A DNA stretch of 39,130 nucleotides from IMG/VR virus record IMGVR_UViG_3300023223_000240, positions 1 through 39,130 of that record. One strand, written 5' to 3'. Source of the DNA: a virus. Both the position numbers and the translations under genes were made by a program. Below are positions 1 to 7,855 of the stretch, in pieces (position 1 is the first letter of the stretch; each line of letters begins with the position of its first letter). Under the pieces are notes generated by a model. That model did not search any database. It was given only the letters and a program-made list of their open reading frames with translations, and was not told the DNA's origin.

Positions 1-144
1 TTTAAGAAGTTTGAAGATTTAGATGATAGATTTGAAATAGAAGATTATAAACAAAGATGCTTAAACGGTGAGTTTGTTTTATGGATGGGTAGGAATGGTA
101 AGGTAGCAGTAATATTAGAGGTATCAGACTACCACAAAGGCAAA
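1..144. repeat. Terminal direct repeat, left copy
   Basis: These 144 bases are identical to the last 144 bases of the window (38987-39130). The repeat lies inside a coding gene and carries no terminus-like features, so it most likely marks a circularly permuted or circular genome closed by assembly overlap. A true short terminal repeat cannot be excluded. The unique sequence is 38,986 bp. Confidence 0.97.
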
Positions 145-327
145 GAGTGTGATATAGTCACATTAGCCGGAGACGGTATTGATAGTTGGATTGATGAGTT
201 AAGTGAAATTGAGGAATGGGCCAAACGTAGTGGCTGCGATAGAATGATATTAAATGGGCGTAAAGCGTGGTTAAGAGTTTTAAAAGAGTATGAACTAAAA
301 TCTATTAAGATGGTGAAAAGATTATGA
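1..327 (+). CDS. GNAT-like virion-associated protein (3' part; gene begins at 38930)
   Basis: This is the 3' part of a gene whose ATG lies at 38930; joined across the terminal repeat it encodes 127 aa. Position 1 is codon 20. The C-terminal third has the pattern GCDRM..NGRKAWLRVLKEY.LK, which resembles the GNAT-like small proteins encoded beside podovirus tail and internal virion genes (compare T7 gp13). That resemblance is from memory of the family, and enzymatic activity is not implied. The stop overlaps the next start (ATGA at 324-327). The gene sits between the tail genes and the large presumed ejection proteins, which supports a virion or assembly role. Confidence 0.75.
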   Translation, partial: FKKFEDLDDRFEIEDYKQRCLNGEFVLWMGRNGKVAVILEVSDYHKGKECDIVTLAGDGIDSWIDELSEIEEWAKRSGCDRMILNGRKAWLRVLKEYELKSIKMVKRL

Positions 328-1130
328 CAGGTAGTGCAAAAAAGAAGACAGAAAAAAGGGAAGAAGAGTTTCAGCGTGAGCAAGTTGGAACCACTCAACA
401 ATTTGGTGTGCAAAGACAAGTGCAAACTATAGACCCTACTGCAAGGGAAGGTTTAGATTTTCTTGTTAGTTCAGCTACCGGATTAGCTGAAGCACCTTTA
501 GCCCCTGGAATTTCACCTGAAAGACAAGCTGCAATTAGTGCTGTTGGCACTGGTGGTGGTATTTCCCCTGAAGCATTAGCCACAATTAAAAACTTTGCCG
601 CCGGTGGTGGGTTTGCACCTGCTGATAGAGGCACACTTGACAGACTAAGTGGTATTGTTGGTGGGCGTGCTGCGAGTCGTGTAGCTGATTTGTTTAGCTT
701 AGGTAGTAGAGGCGGAAGCCCTGCAAGTGCAGAAGCTATTGCTCGTGGTGTTGGTGAAGCTGTAGCACCGCTAGAGTTTGGTTTTGAACAGAATGAACTA
801 CGTAGACAAGATAACGCTGCTATTCAACAATTAGGTGCGGCCTTTGGATTACAACAAATCACAAGCGCAGAAGATGCTGCTGAATTAACAAGGCAGATTG
901 AAACACTTAGGGCTGCTAATCAAATTGATGACGCGGAACGTGAGAAATTATTAGAGCCGTTTATACGCTTAGGATTGATTGAGGATGTTATCACCCCTGC
1001 TGCTAGTTTATTACCTAGAACTACAGAAGTTACAAGCGCGCAAAGAAAAGAAGCAGAGGAAACATTAGCAGGAACCTCAGCAGGCAGAACATCTGGTACA
1101 GAGTTTGGTATTAGTATACCGTTTATTTAG
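324..1130 (+). CDS. Presumed internal virion protein, 268 aa
   Basis: The protein has a lysine- and glutamate-rich start, then Gly/Ala/Gln-rich low-complexity helical sequence, with no signal peptide or membrane segment. It starts in an ATGA overlap with the gene before and is followed 8 bp later by another large protein of similar composition. I do not recognise a domain. Its position between the tail genes and a fibre-like gene, as first of three large alanine-rich proteins in a row, is where podoviruses encode ejection (pilot) proteins. The role is inferred from position and composition only. Confidence 0.6.
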   Translation: MTGSAKKKTEKREEEFQREQVGTTQQFGVQRQVQTIDPTAREGLDFLVSSATGLAEAPLAPGISPERQAAISAVGTGGGISPEALATIKNFAAGGGFAPADRGTLDRLSGIVGGRAASRVADLFSLGSRGGSPASAEAIARGVGEAVAPLEFGFEQNELRRQDNAAIQQLGAAFGLQQITSAEDAAELTRQIETLRAANQIDDAEREKLLEPFIRLGLIEDVITPAASLLPRTTEVTSAQRKEAEETLAGTSAGRTSGTEFGISIPFI

Positions 1131-1138
1131 GATAGATT

Positions 1139-2308
1139 ATGGTTAATGGTGTAAATGGTTTTGGAGTTGATCAAGAGGAAGATTTTCTTTCTCTAGCGGC
1201 TAGACCTGTTTCTTTAGATGTAGGAGGTGTGATTGATCCTTTATCTGGAACGGGACCAGAGGAACAACCAAGCAGGGTTAGGGATTTTGTTTCAAGTTTT
1301 TCTCGCCCTAATTCATTGTTTGGTGCTTTATCAAGGTCATTTGGTTTAGGTACAGAAGAAATAGCCCAAAGAAAACGGCAGCGATTAGCTGATAGGATCG
1401 CAGAGGCAGAGGGTGAAGCTAGAATTCAAGCTCTTGGTCGCGGTGCTATTGAGGCAGATGTCACAGGGAGGAAACGTTTTGTTGATAGTGGGCAACCTGT
1501 ATTTGGCGATGTGGATACTAGCGTTCCAACAGGTGCAGCAGGGAGAGATTTTGATTTATTGCTTAAAGATTTATCCCCAGAAGATGCTGAAAAAGCAGTA
1601 AGGGTTAAGTTAGGGTTAGAACCTCGTGCGATTGGTGCTGCTGCTAAGACTGTTATGATTGGTGGTGTCCCTCATAGTTTCGACCCAGTGACTAAGGAAT
1701 TTGTGCAGGCTAAGGTTAGGGGGCAAAGTGTAACAGCTAAGATGGTTGGTGCTTCTGCTGGTGAAGTCGCAGCAGGTACAGAGCGAGGTAGGGGCGCTGG
1801 TAAGCTTGTTGCTAAGACAATCGCCACAGGATCAGAGACAATAGGTAAAATTAGAGCGAATTTGCTTAATGTTGACAGGGCTATAGCTGCTATTGATCGC
1901 GGTGCGACCTCTGGTGTTATTAATAGTTTCTTCCCAAGCTTTAGGGAATCCACAATTTTACTTGAGAATGCACAAAAGAACTTAGGTCTTGATGTTGTTG
2001 GGGCTGTTACTTTTGGTGCTTTATCTAAAGGCGAATTAGATTTAGCATTACAAGCCGCTATTCCTACGGACCTACAACCCGCACCTTTAAGAGAGTTTTT
2101 AGTTAGAAGGAAGGCCGCGCAAACGAAACTATCTGATTATTACCTAGAACAAATTAATTTCTTAGATGAAGGCGGGACGGTTCCTGAGTTTTTAAGAGAT
2201 AAAAAAGGCTTAGCACCACTTCCCGCTGGTTTACCTGCTGGAACTATTGATAATGGAGACGGTACATTTACCATGTCTGATGGAACAGTAATAAGGCGTA
2301 AACAATAA
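1139..2308 (+). CDS. Presumed internal virion protein, 389 aa
   Basis: Second of three adjacent large structural-type proteins. An early basic helical stretch (IAQRKRQRLADRIAEAEGEA, about residues 75-94) is followed by Ala/Gly-rich sequence, with a short glycine-rich tail that resembles a small folded end module (IDNGDGTFTMSDGTVIRRKQ). There is no recognised catalytic motif. Its TAA overlaps the next ATG (TAATG at 2306-2310), implying translational coupling. I infer a DNA-ejection or internal virion role from gene order. Confidence 0.6.
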   Translation: MVNGVNGFGVDQEEDFLSLAARPVSLDVGGVIDPLSGTGPEEQPSRVRDFVSSFSRPNSLFGALSRSFGLGTEEIAQRKRQRLADRIAEAEGEARIQALGRGAIEADVTGRKRFVDSGQPVFGDVDTSVPTGAAGRDFDLLLKDLSPEDAEKAVRVKLGLEPRAIGAAAKTVMIGGVPHSFDPVTKEFVQAKVRGQSVTAKMVGASAGEVAAGTERGRGAGKLVAKTIATGSETIGKIRANLLNVDRAIAAIDRGATSGVINSFFPSFRESTILLENAQKNLGLDVVGAVTFGALSKGELDLALQAAIPTDLQPAPLREFLVRRKAAQTKLSDYYLEQINFLDEGGTVPEFLRDKKGLAPLPAGLPAGTIDNGDGTFTMSDGTVIRRKQ

Positions 2309-4188
2309 TGGCTCAACAAGCACCAGTAGGATTTGAAGTTGTTAAACCTCTTGAGGTGACGATCACTCGTGCCGATATTCCTAAAGACTTTGAAGAGGTT
2401 GAATTTGTGCCAACCCTTCCCGGTGAACCTTTAAAAACTAGAACCCAGAGAGATATTGAGAACGTTGAGTTTGAAGAACAAAAAAGACAACGTGAGGCTG
2501 CTAAACCAAATTTCTTTGAGAGATTAGAAAGCGCCGCAACAGAACCATTTGAAAACCTTGAAAGCGGCCTAAGATCAACCTTTGAGGGTTTAGGTATTCA
2601 ATCTGATCCGAATGACCCCCTCTTATTAAGTGCTGAGAAAACTTTTGCACAAGGTGGACTTGCATTGGGCGGGGTGGCTTTGACTACATTAGACGCAGGG
2701 ATTAACTTAATAAGTGAGGGGATTGCCTCTGCTACTGGTGCAGATCGTGCTGAGATTAAAGAAGCCCTTGATTTCGCTGGTTTGTTCTTAGGCGCTGGCC
2801 CTAGATTAGCTAGGCTTCCAAAAGCTAAAGGTGTTTTATCTGCTGACGAACAAGCAATCGTGAGTGCCCAGCGTAATCTGCCTGAAAAAGTTCCTTTAAC
2901 TAAGGCAGATGTGACACAAGACATTAACCTACAATCTACTTTAGATGATGCTAGCCAAGGTTTACTTGGTGAGAAAGCTAAAGGACTTGCTGATCAGGTT
3001 AAACTAGAACAATCCCAAGGTTTAAAAGCCAATGTTGAAGAGTTCCAAAAGGCTGTTTCAGGGCGGCAAACCGCACTACAGGCGCAAGAGGCTGGATTAG
3101 GCATTGATAGAGCTTCACAAGCTATTAAAATAGCCGCAGGAAACCAAAAGCAAGCTATTTCAGACGCTTATACACAAGCTAAATCATTGGACGCCTCTAT
3201 TGATGGTGATTTGGTAAAAGCTTTTGGGTCTGCCTCACGTAAAAAGTTATCTGACCAAGGGTTTGATATTATTGAAAGCCCACGATTAGCAAAAAGCCTT
3301 GAAGAGATTGAAGAGCTAAAACTTGTTGACGGTAAGTTGACCGAAGCCTCAGTGAAAAATCTTGAGTTATGGCGTAAGCGCGTGAATAAACGCCAGCAAT
3401 CTGTGAAGCTTTCTGACCCGTCTGAGGCGGAAGCATTAAGAACTCTTAAAAGAGACTATGATGATTTCTCAAGTCAAGCTTTGGATGAGGGTTTAATACG
3501 TGGTAATGATGAAGCTATCACAGCATGGAAGAACGCTAGAGATTTAAGGGCTGATTTTGGGCAAAGGTTCCAGACACCTAAAGTAATTGATAAGATCGTT
3601 AGAGAAAACCTAACCCAAGAAGAGACTGTAAATCTTGTTTTTGGTGGTTCCAGGATGGGCTTTAAAAATCAGGCTGGTCGAATTGCCAAAGATATGAAGA
3701 ATGTTCTTGGTGAGCAAAGCAACGCCTTCAAGTCTATGAAAGAAGAAGCGATATTAAGGCTTGTCAAAAATCAGGGTGAAACTTTCTCGGGCGCCAAATT
3801 TAATACTGCTTTTGAAAAAGCTATGGCTGATAATCCTACCCTGATGAGAGAATTATTCAATAAAGATGAAATAGCCGATCTTCGAGCGTTTGCAAAGTTT
3901 GCTAGAAATGTAACTGAGAAGAAAGCTGGCGCCACAAACCCCAGCGCAACATTTAATAAATTAGTTAGATTTGCCCAAGGAACTGGTGTAACATCTAATT
4001 TCGTTGGACGGTTTGTTGATAGTGCTTTTGGTTTCTTCTTAGACCCTGCACGTAAAGCGGCAGGAGCAAGTCGTGTAGGTGATATTATTAACTTCGGTGA
4101 TGAAATAGCAACCTTGAGAAGCGACCCAGATTTATTCAGACGTGCCATTGCAACGGCCTCTGGTGTACAATTGAGTGAGGAACAGTAA
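2308..4188 (+). CDS. Large presumed ejection / internal virion protein, 626 aa
   Basis: The longest of the three presumed ejection proteins. After a Pro/Glu-rich N-terminus there is an Ala/Gly-rich apolar stretch (about residues 110-175), then long alternating-charge helical sequence suited to coiled coil through the middle, and a final region with FVGRFVDSAFGFFLDPARKA that could insert in or lie on a membrane. Podovirus pilot proteins that form a trans-envelope channel have this character. No lytic transglycosylase motif is evident. It directly abuts the next gene (TAA then ATG with no gap). Confidence 0.6.
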   Translation: MAQQAPVGFEVVKPLEVTITRADIPKDFEEVEFVPTLPGEPLKTRTQRDIENVEFEEQKRQREAAKPNFFERLESAATEPFENLESGLRSTFEGLGIQSDPNDPLLLSAEKTFAQGGLALGGVALTTLDAGINLISEGIASATGADRAEIKEALDFAGLFLGAGPRLARLPKAKGVLSADEQAIVSAQRNLPEKVPLTKADVTQDINLQSTLDDASQGLLGEKAKGLADQVKLEQSQGLKANVEEFQKAVSGRQTALQAQEAGLGIDRASQAIKIAAGNQKQAISDAYTQAKSLDASIDGDLVKAFGSASRKKLSDQGFDIIESPRLAKSLEEIEELKLVDGKLTEASVKNLELWRKRVNKRQQSVKLSDPSEAEALRTLKRDYDDFSSQALDEGLIRGNDEAITAWKNARDLRADFGQRFQTPKVIDKIVRENLTQEETVNLVFGGSRMGFKNQAGRIAKDMKNVLGEQSNAFKSMKEEAILRLVKNQGETFSGAKFNTAFEKAMADNPTLMRELFNKDEIADLRAFAKFARNVTEKKAGATNPSATFNKLVRFAQGTGVTSNFVGRFVDSAFGFFLDPARKAAGASRVGDIINFGDEIATLRSDPDLFRRAIATASGVQLSEEQ

Positions 4189-4914
4189 ATGGCAGGTACA
4201 AAAGATTATGATGCAGTACCATCTAACAACAATTCAGCTACCCCTAATGGAGCGCCTGAAGGTATGGCTGCTGCTGACGTTAACAACGTAGAACGCGAGA
4301 TTATGGCTAATGTAAAGGCCGGACCTTATGTGGTGGCCGATTTAACAGCCTTAAAAGCCCTTGATAGCTTAAAACAAGCAACAGGCAATCAAATATCATT
4401 AACTGGCTTAGTGACTGCTGGTGTTGGTGGTGGTATTTTCTGTTATGACAGTGCATCAAGCGCAACTGCTGATGATTTAGAAGTTGTTGAACCCACAGAT
4501 AGTTTAGGACGATGGCTACGGGCAACGGGCGGATTTAATAGTACCTTTTCACCAACATTAGTAGGTTCGACAGGTGGAACCGCAACTTTGTCCACAAGTC
4601 TTGGGTCTTTTAATGTTATAGAAGGTCTGTGTTATTTTTCTCTGCGAGTTATCGCATCTAGTGTAGCGGGGTTATCGGGGGATGTTAGAATAGGCAACCT
4701 ACCTAAATCTGCGTTAGCAGTAACAGGGCGTATATCTGGTATAAGTTTTGGGTCAGTGAATAATTTCACTGCGCAAGATAGTGGTACTTTGCTGGGGACG
4801 TTTCTTAGTGGGACGGAAGTAGTATTGTCGGATAACAGTGGCGTAGCTATTCCGACAAGCAGCTTAACCAATACAACACACTTAGATTGTGTTGGCTCTT
4901 TTCAGATAGCATAG
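4189..4914 (+). CDS. Tail fibre-like protein with virion-attachment N-terminus, 241 aa
   Basis: The N-terminal 35 residues (TPNGAPEGMAAADVNNVEREIMA) follow the pattern of phage fibre and spike N-termini, where a small Pro/Gly motif precedes a helix reading NN..R..MA. Then comes VADLTALKALDS, common at the junction of spike proteins, a SLGRWLRA segment, and a beta-rich Ser/Thr/Gly region to the C-terminus. It is short for a receptor-binding fibre, so it may be an adaptor or short tail-tip protein. Position after the presumed ejection proteins and before the lysis cassette fits. Confidence 0.65.
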   Translation: MAGTKDYDAVPSNNNSATPNGAPEGMAAADVNNVEREIMANVKAGPYVVADLTALKALDSLKQATGNQISLTGLVTAGVGGGIFCYDSASSATADDLEVVEPTDSLGRWLRATGGFNSTFSPTLVGSTGGTATLSTSLGSFNVIEGLCYFSLRVIASSVAGLSGDVRIGNLPKSALAVTGRISGISFGSVNNFTAQDSGTLLGTFLSGTEVVLSDNSGVAIPTSSLTNTTHLDCVGSFQIA

Positions 4915-4990
4915 GTGAAATACTGGAACAAGACGCTTTTAAAACTGACAGTCGTTAAAGAATTTTTAAACCAACCAAAGGAGTAGTAGT

Positions 4991-5323
4991 ATGAGTACAA
5001 CAATCACACCAATCAGCGGAATGCCCGCACATGCAGAATATGGGGCTATGACTGATAGGTCAGTGGTGGAGACTATTACTTGGACTAATGGTCATGTTGA
5101 TGTAAGGATAATCCGTGAATCCAGAAAGACCATAGAGCTTAAGGATTTAAGTAAATTTAAGTCTCACAGGATTTATGGCGACGTTCAGTCTCGATCACTT
5201 GCTGTTACTGCTTGGTATGGTGATGCTATTGATATGTTTACGTCATTCAAAAGCATTGGCTCTGTTGTTTATTGTTGTAACCCTCCTGCATGTAACCCTT
5301 TAATTAATCCTTTTTGCCCATAA
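4991..5323 (+). CDS. Unknown small protein with cysteine-rich tail, 110 aa
   Basis: A good ribosome site (AAAGGAG) lies 8 bp before the ATG. The first 75 residues look like a small mixed alpha/beta domain, and the last 20 contain VVYCCNPPACNPLINPFCP with four cysteines and many prolines. I do not recognise the family. Its TAA overlaps the ATG of the membrane protein that opens the lysis cassette (5321-5325), so the two are probably coupled. Confidence 0.6.
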   Translation: MSTTITPISGMPAHAEYGAMTDRSVVETITWTNGHVDVRIIRESRKTIELKDLSKFKSHRIYGDVQSRSLAVTAWYGDAIDMFTSFKSIGSVVYCCNPPACNPLINPFCP

Positions 5324-5916
5324 TGTTGGAATTTTACTACATAGGCCCGGTAGTTTTATTGGTTGTAGCCTTTTTATCTCTGTCTATTGATTGGGCGAGG
5401 AGAGCTAGCTTAGTAGTAATTGTTTCACAAGGAATAAATATATTAGTAATGAAGTCATTGGTTGAATCGGCGTCTAATAGTAATATAATAGGTGCTTTTT
5501 TTGCTACTATAATGACTATGGTTATAACGCTTTATTGTTTAAACCATTATAAATCTTCTTCTCAAAAAATCCTTCTAAAATTAGCAACTGTGAACGCATT
5601 ATTTACAGGCGCACATATGTTGTATATTATGTCCTTCATAAAGATTATTGTTAAATCTAGCTGGTACTTGCCAATGGGGTTAGATTTTTTCTATTGGAAT
5701 TATGCTAATATACAAATTATTTTAACTCTTTATATGGTTTCTATTTTCTGGAAATCAGGAATTATGGGGCTTAGTAATGGATTTAATACCATCTTTCGAC
5801 TTAACAGAACCAGAGAACATGTTGATAATGTTTTTAGTTTTAATGGTAGTTTACTTAATAATAGTAATAGCTATTGTGAAGAAAGTAAAATTCATAAAAA
5901 AGGTATTCGGTCATGA
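5323..5916 (+). CDS. Polytopic membrane protein at head of lysis cassette, 197 aa
   Basis: I place the start at the ATG at 5323, which overlaps the previous stop, rather than at an upstream TTG (5314). Four or five hydrophobic segments are visible: about residues 5-24, 28-45, 55-75, 85-110 and 120-145. The last 45 residues are hydrophilic and overlap a second gene in another frame (from 5777). No family is recognised. It could be a holin, antiholin or superinfection-exclusion protein, but nothing in the sequence chooses between these. It ends in an ATGA overlap with the holin-like gene. Confidence 0.6.
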   Translation: MLEFYYIGPVVLLVVAFLSLSIDWARRASLVVIVSQGINILVMKSLVESASNSNIIGAFFATIMTMVITLYCLNHYKSSSQKILLKLATVNALFTGAHMLYIMSFIKIIVKSSWYLPMGLDFFYWNYANIQIILTLYMVSIFWKSGIMGLSNGFNTIFRLNRTREHVDNVFSFNGSLLNNSNSYCEESKIHKKGIRS

Positions 5917-5989
5917 TAAGCCTCCTCCAACAGACGACAGAGAATTTCGCCCAAAACGCAAAAACAGCGACCTTGACCTCTATGACTAG
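5777..5989 (+). CDS. Small single-TM protein in an overlapping frame, 70 aa
   Basis: An acidic N-terminus is followed by one strong transmembrane segment (residues 15-34, MLIMFLVLMVVYLIIVIAIV), a lysine-rich stop-transfer stretch and a proline/charged tail (KPPPTDDREFRPKRKNSDL). This is a coherent bitopic protein with a basic cytoplasmic or periplasmic tail. It overlaps the end of the 5323 gene by 140 bp and the start of the 5913 gene by 77 bp, in the third frame. A GGGG stretch 8 bp upstream could serve as ribosome site. It could be a holin partner or a short spanin-like protein. Confidence 0.55.
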   Translation: MDLIPSFDLTEPENMLIMFLVLMVVYLIIVIAIVKKVKFIKKVFGHDKPPPTDDREFRPKRKNSDLDLYD

Positions 5990-6140
5990 CGGTGTTGCTG
6001 TGTTTGGTTTAGAGTTACCTTTATTTTTACAAATAGTTGGTGTTGGTATTGCTTTTATATCTATGATTATAGGTGGGATTTATTATTATGCTATGTGGCT
6101 ACAACGCAAACGTGAACTCGATATTCTTGAAGGCAAGTAA
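5913..6140 (+). CDS. Holin-like membrane protein, 75 aa
   Basis: A polar N-terminal helix (about 25 residues) is followed by an apolar stretch (about residues 27-60, VAVFGLELPLFLQIVGVGIA then a second hydrophobic segment), then a charged tail WLQRKRELDILEGK. Length, charge distribution and location just before the endolysin fit a small holin. Its TAA overlaps the endolysin ATG (6138-6142). No sequence-level family assignment is claimed. Confidence 0.65.
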   Translation: MISLLQQTTENFAQNAKTATLTSMTSGVAVFGLELPLFLQIVGVGIAFISMIIGGIYYYAMWLQRKRELDILEGK

Positions 6141-6721
6141 TGGAATGGCAATATATAACCCCCATAATACTTATTATCCTTTCTTTTGTGGTGATAATTA
6201 TTCTTTATAAGGATAGGAAGCCTATGAATAAACAACTTCAACAATTCCAGATATTCATTGTACGCCCTACCTTAGAACACCTTGGGGAGAAATTCACCGG
6301 CTTAGCTGCTGAGAGATTAATATTAGGAACAATGCTCCAGGAATCACGCGGTAAATTCATTGACCAGATCACTGGTAAGGATGATACCACCTTTGGCCCT
6401 GCTGTTGGGTACTTCCAGATGGAAAAAGCCACACACGACGGAATTTGGTCGAACTACCTAGATTTCAGGAAAGACTTAGCATTCAGGGTTAGAAACCTTA
6501 TGGCACCCACACCCACACCATTTGAACAGCTTGCTAGTAATTTAAGATATGCCATTGCTATGTGCCGACTTAAGTATTGGAGAGCCAAAGAACCTATGCC
6601 AGATGGTGACGACCTTGAGGAACTTGCTAATTACTGGAAAGACCACTATAATACACACAAAGGTAAGGGGACCGTTGGGGAATTTTACCTTCATGCAAAA
6701 GATATAATGGAGTTGAAATAA
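6140..6721 (+). CDS. Endolysin, lysozyme/transglycosylase-like, with N-terminal membrane anchor, 193 aa
   Basis: Residues 7-23 form an uncleaved-type hydrophobic segment, so the enzyme is probably exported as a membrane-anchored or SAR-type endolysin. The domain has [12 protein letters not shown] (Glu68 the likely acid), then [18 protein letters not shown] and, near the end, [17 protein letters not shown]. This is the layout of a phage muralytic protein family with a lysozyme or soluble-transglycosylase-like core (family recalled, not searched). The alpha-helical linker at 30-50 joins anchor and enzyme. Flanking holin-like genes support the role. Confidence 0.75.
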   Translation: MEWQYITPIILIILSFVVIIILYKDRKPMNKQLQQFQIFIVRPTLEHLGEKFTGLAAERLILGTMLQESRGKFIDQITGKDDTTFGPAVGYFQMEKATHDGIWSNYLDFRKDLAFRVRNLMAPTPTPFEQLASNLRYAIAMCRLKYWRAKEPMPDGDDLEELANYWKDHYNTHKGKGTVGEFYLHAKDIMELK

Positions 6722-6909
6722 TGGAATTTTTAATGAATATAGACTGGGAAGCATGGTTATTTGCATTCACTGGTTTAGTGACAGCGGCAACATACTTCAC
6801 GGCTATGACCCCATCCACATCCGACGATGCTTTTATGAATAAGATTTTAGGCGCATTAAACTGGATTGCTGGTAACTTCGGCAAGAACAAAAACGCTGAT
6901 GATAAATAA
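6721..6909 (+). CDS. Small holin-like / lysis accessory protein, 62 aa
   Basis: One moderate hydrophobic segment ([18 protein letters not shown], residues 11-29) precedes [28 protein letters not shown]. This pattern (TP..DD....K....ID..A.N.GK.K) is widespread among small phage proteins encoded next to endolysins and often labelled holin-like. It starts at the endolysin stop (TAATG) and ends in the same kind of overlap with the next gene. Function in lysis is inferred. Confidence 0.6.
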   Translation: MEFLMNIDWEAWLFAFTGLVTAATYFTAMTPSTSDDAFMNKILGALNWIAGNFGKNKNADDK

Positions 6910-7133
6910 TGTTCTCGTGGGCAAAAATTATTGGTGGTAGTATTAAGCTATTTAATAATATAGCTGACTACTTTAAAACAAAACAAATAAGACAAGATGG
7001 TAAAAACGAGGGTAATTTAGAAGCGAGGGTTGCTCAAGATGAAAGCAAAAAACGTGCTGATAAAATATACAACCGTGATGATGATAATGTTATTAAGCGG
7101 ATGCGGGACAAAAATATTCCCTCTAAAGATTGA
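6909..7133 (+). CDS. Presumed inner spanin-like (Rz-like) partner, 74 aa
   Basis: A short apolar or amphipathic N-terminal helix (about residues 4-20) is followed by a long charged helical region (KQIRQDGKNEGNLEARVAQD and on) to the end. This is the shape of a small Rz-like protein, although the N-terminal helix is weakly hydrophobic for a true membrane anchor. The lipoprotein gene at 7039 begins inside it in another frame, which is the classic embedded Rz/Rz1 arrangement and is the main evidence for the role. Confidence 0.55.
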   Translation: MFSWAKIIGGSIKLFNNIADYFKTKQIRQDGKNEGNLEARVAQDESKKRADKIYNRDDDNVIKRMRDKNIPSKD

Positions 7134-7287
7134 TAATACCTGCTCTGTACGGCCCATAGAAGCTTATACAGACGCTATACGCATGTCTGTGGCACAATCT
7201 AATCTGAGCGATGAAATGGTTGAATGGTTGGGCGAGGATGACATATTACACACCAAGCATAATGACGTGATTAAATCTGAGTGTTGA
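7039..7287 (+). CDS. Lipoprotein, presumed outer spanin-like (Rz1-like), 82 aa
   Basis: I place the start at the ATG at 7039 (an in-frame TTG lies at 7030). Residues 1-22 are a clear lipoprotein signal: positive start, hydrophobic core and lipobox LLSGC with the acylated cysteine at 22. The mature part has two further cysteines and ends DDILHTKHNDVIKSEC, similar to short phage lipoproteins ending in an I..HN.....C pattern. It overlaps the gene at 6909 by 95 bp in another frame, as outer spanins do. It is the last gene of the late operon. Confidence 0.7.
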   Translation: MKAKNVLIKYTTVMMIMLLSGCGTKIFPLKIDNTCSVRPIEAYTDAIRMSVAQSNLSDEMVEWLGEDDILHTKHNDVIKSEC

Positions 7288-7304
7288 ATGATGGAACAAA
7301 AGAT

Positions 7305-7332
7305 TTGACCATATTAAATAACACTGTATAAT
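7305..7332 (+). promoter_or_regulatory. Sigma70-type promoter with consensus -10
   Basis: TTGACC at 7305-7310 and a perfect TATAAT at 7327-7332 are separated by 16 bp. The expected start is near 7339. There is no gene downstream on this strand before the terminator at 7371-7398, so it appears to drive a very short RNA. Confidence 0.65.
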
Positions 7333-7338
7333 ACGCTT

Positions 7339-7398
7339 ATGAGGAATTCAATCTCATCCTTTCTATAGAAGCCCTGCATTAACGTGTGGGGTTTTCTT
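7339..7398 (+). ncRNA. Candidate small RNA of about 60 nt
   Basis: The stretch between the promoter at 7305-7332 and the terminator at 7371-7398 contains a 5-bp hairpin (ATGAG 7339-7343, CTCAT 7353-7357), a short single-stranded linker, and then the terminator hairpin. No reading frame of useful length fits. Existence of the RNA is inferred from the promoter/terminator pair; no target is evident. Confidence 0.4.
7371..7398 (+). terminator. Intrinsic terminator, + strand
   Basis: GCCCTGCA (7371-7378) pairs with TGTGGGGT (7385-7392), including G-U pairs, around a 6-nt loop, and is followed by TTTTCTT. It would end both the late operon (last gene stops at 7287) and the candidate small RNA. Confidence 0.6.
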
Positions 7399-7401
7399 AT
7401 G

Positions 7402-7433
7402 AAAAAAGGCCCCGAACTTTCGAGCGAGGCCCA
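7402..7433 (-). terminator. Intrinsic terminator, - strand
   Basis: On the - strand a 7-bp stem, GGCCTCG with CGGGGCC (arms at 7425-7431 and 7408-7414), is followed by six U (A run at 7402-7407). A G-U pair that is stable only in the - strand RNA shows its direction. It closes the leftward operon whose last gene ends at 7490. Confidence 0.7.
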
Positions 7434-7489
7434 AGTACCACACCCTTACGAGAGTAGGGAGAGTGTGGGGGTAAATATTAAGTGTTAGT

Positions 7490-7855
7490 TTATTTTTTAA
7501 CCACAATAACTTTCTGGGGTTTTGATTTAGGATATTCGAACAACACTCTTTCCCAAAAATAAATGATTGTGTCGTAGTCATGAAACCCATCTTTTTTCTT
7601 TGGGTGTGATTTGGTGTATTCAATTTTGGTATTATTAGCTATGTGATTTATATACGATAATAAATGGTATTCAGAAATTCTAGCCTCGTCTAAGTCTGAT
7701 TTGGTAACAGTAAATTAAGGGTAAGGGTCGCTAAAATCAGCATCCTTAATAAAGCTAGTAATTTTATCCGCAATCTCTTGGCCGCTTTCCCCGTCTTTCT
7801 TCGCAATCTCTACGAACCTACCCTCAACAGCGTTCTTTTTAAAAAAGTTTAGCAT
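7490..7855 (-). pseudogene. Small gene interrupted by an in-frame TAA (46 + 73 codons)
   Basis: From an ATG at 7855, preceded by GGAGAATAATA, a 46-codon frame ends in TAA at 7717-7715. The very same frame then stays open for 73 more codons and stops at 7490-7492. The downstream part reads as an ordinary protein (FTVTKSDLDEARISEYHLLS near its start, KPQKVIVVKK at its end) and has no start codon of its own near the break. The upstream part alone is MLNFFKKNAVEGRFVEIAKK and on, ending DPYP. The simplest reading is a recent nonsense mutation or a base error in a 120-aa gene; programmed readthrough is possible. TAA is used as a normal stop throughout the window, so codon reassignment is unlikely. 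Confidence 0.65.

Noticed and set aside
7363-7623. - strand open frame of 86 codons over the terminators
   Set aside because: It runs through both terminator hairpins and overlaps the second part of the nonsense-split gene in another frame. The split gene's frame explains the coding better.
7715-7717. Stop-codon reassignment (alternative genetic code)
   Set aside because: TAA, TAG and TGA all end many well-supported genes in this window, so a single internal TAA cannot mean a different code.
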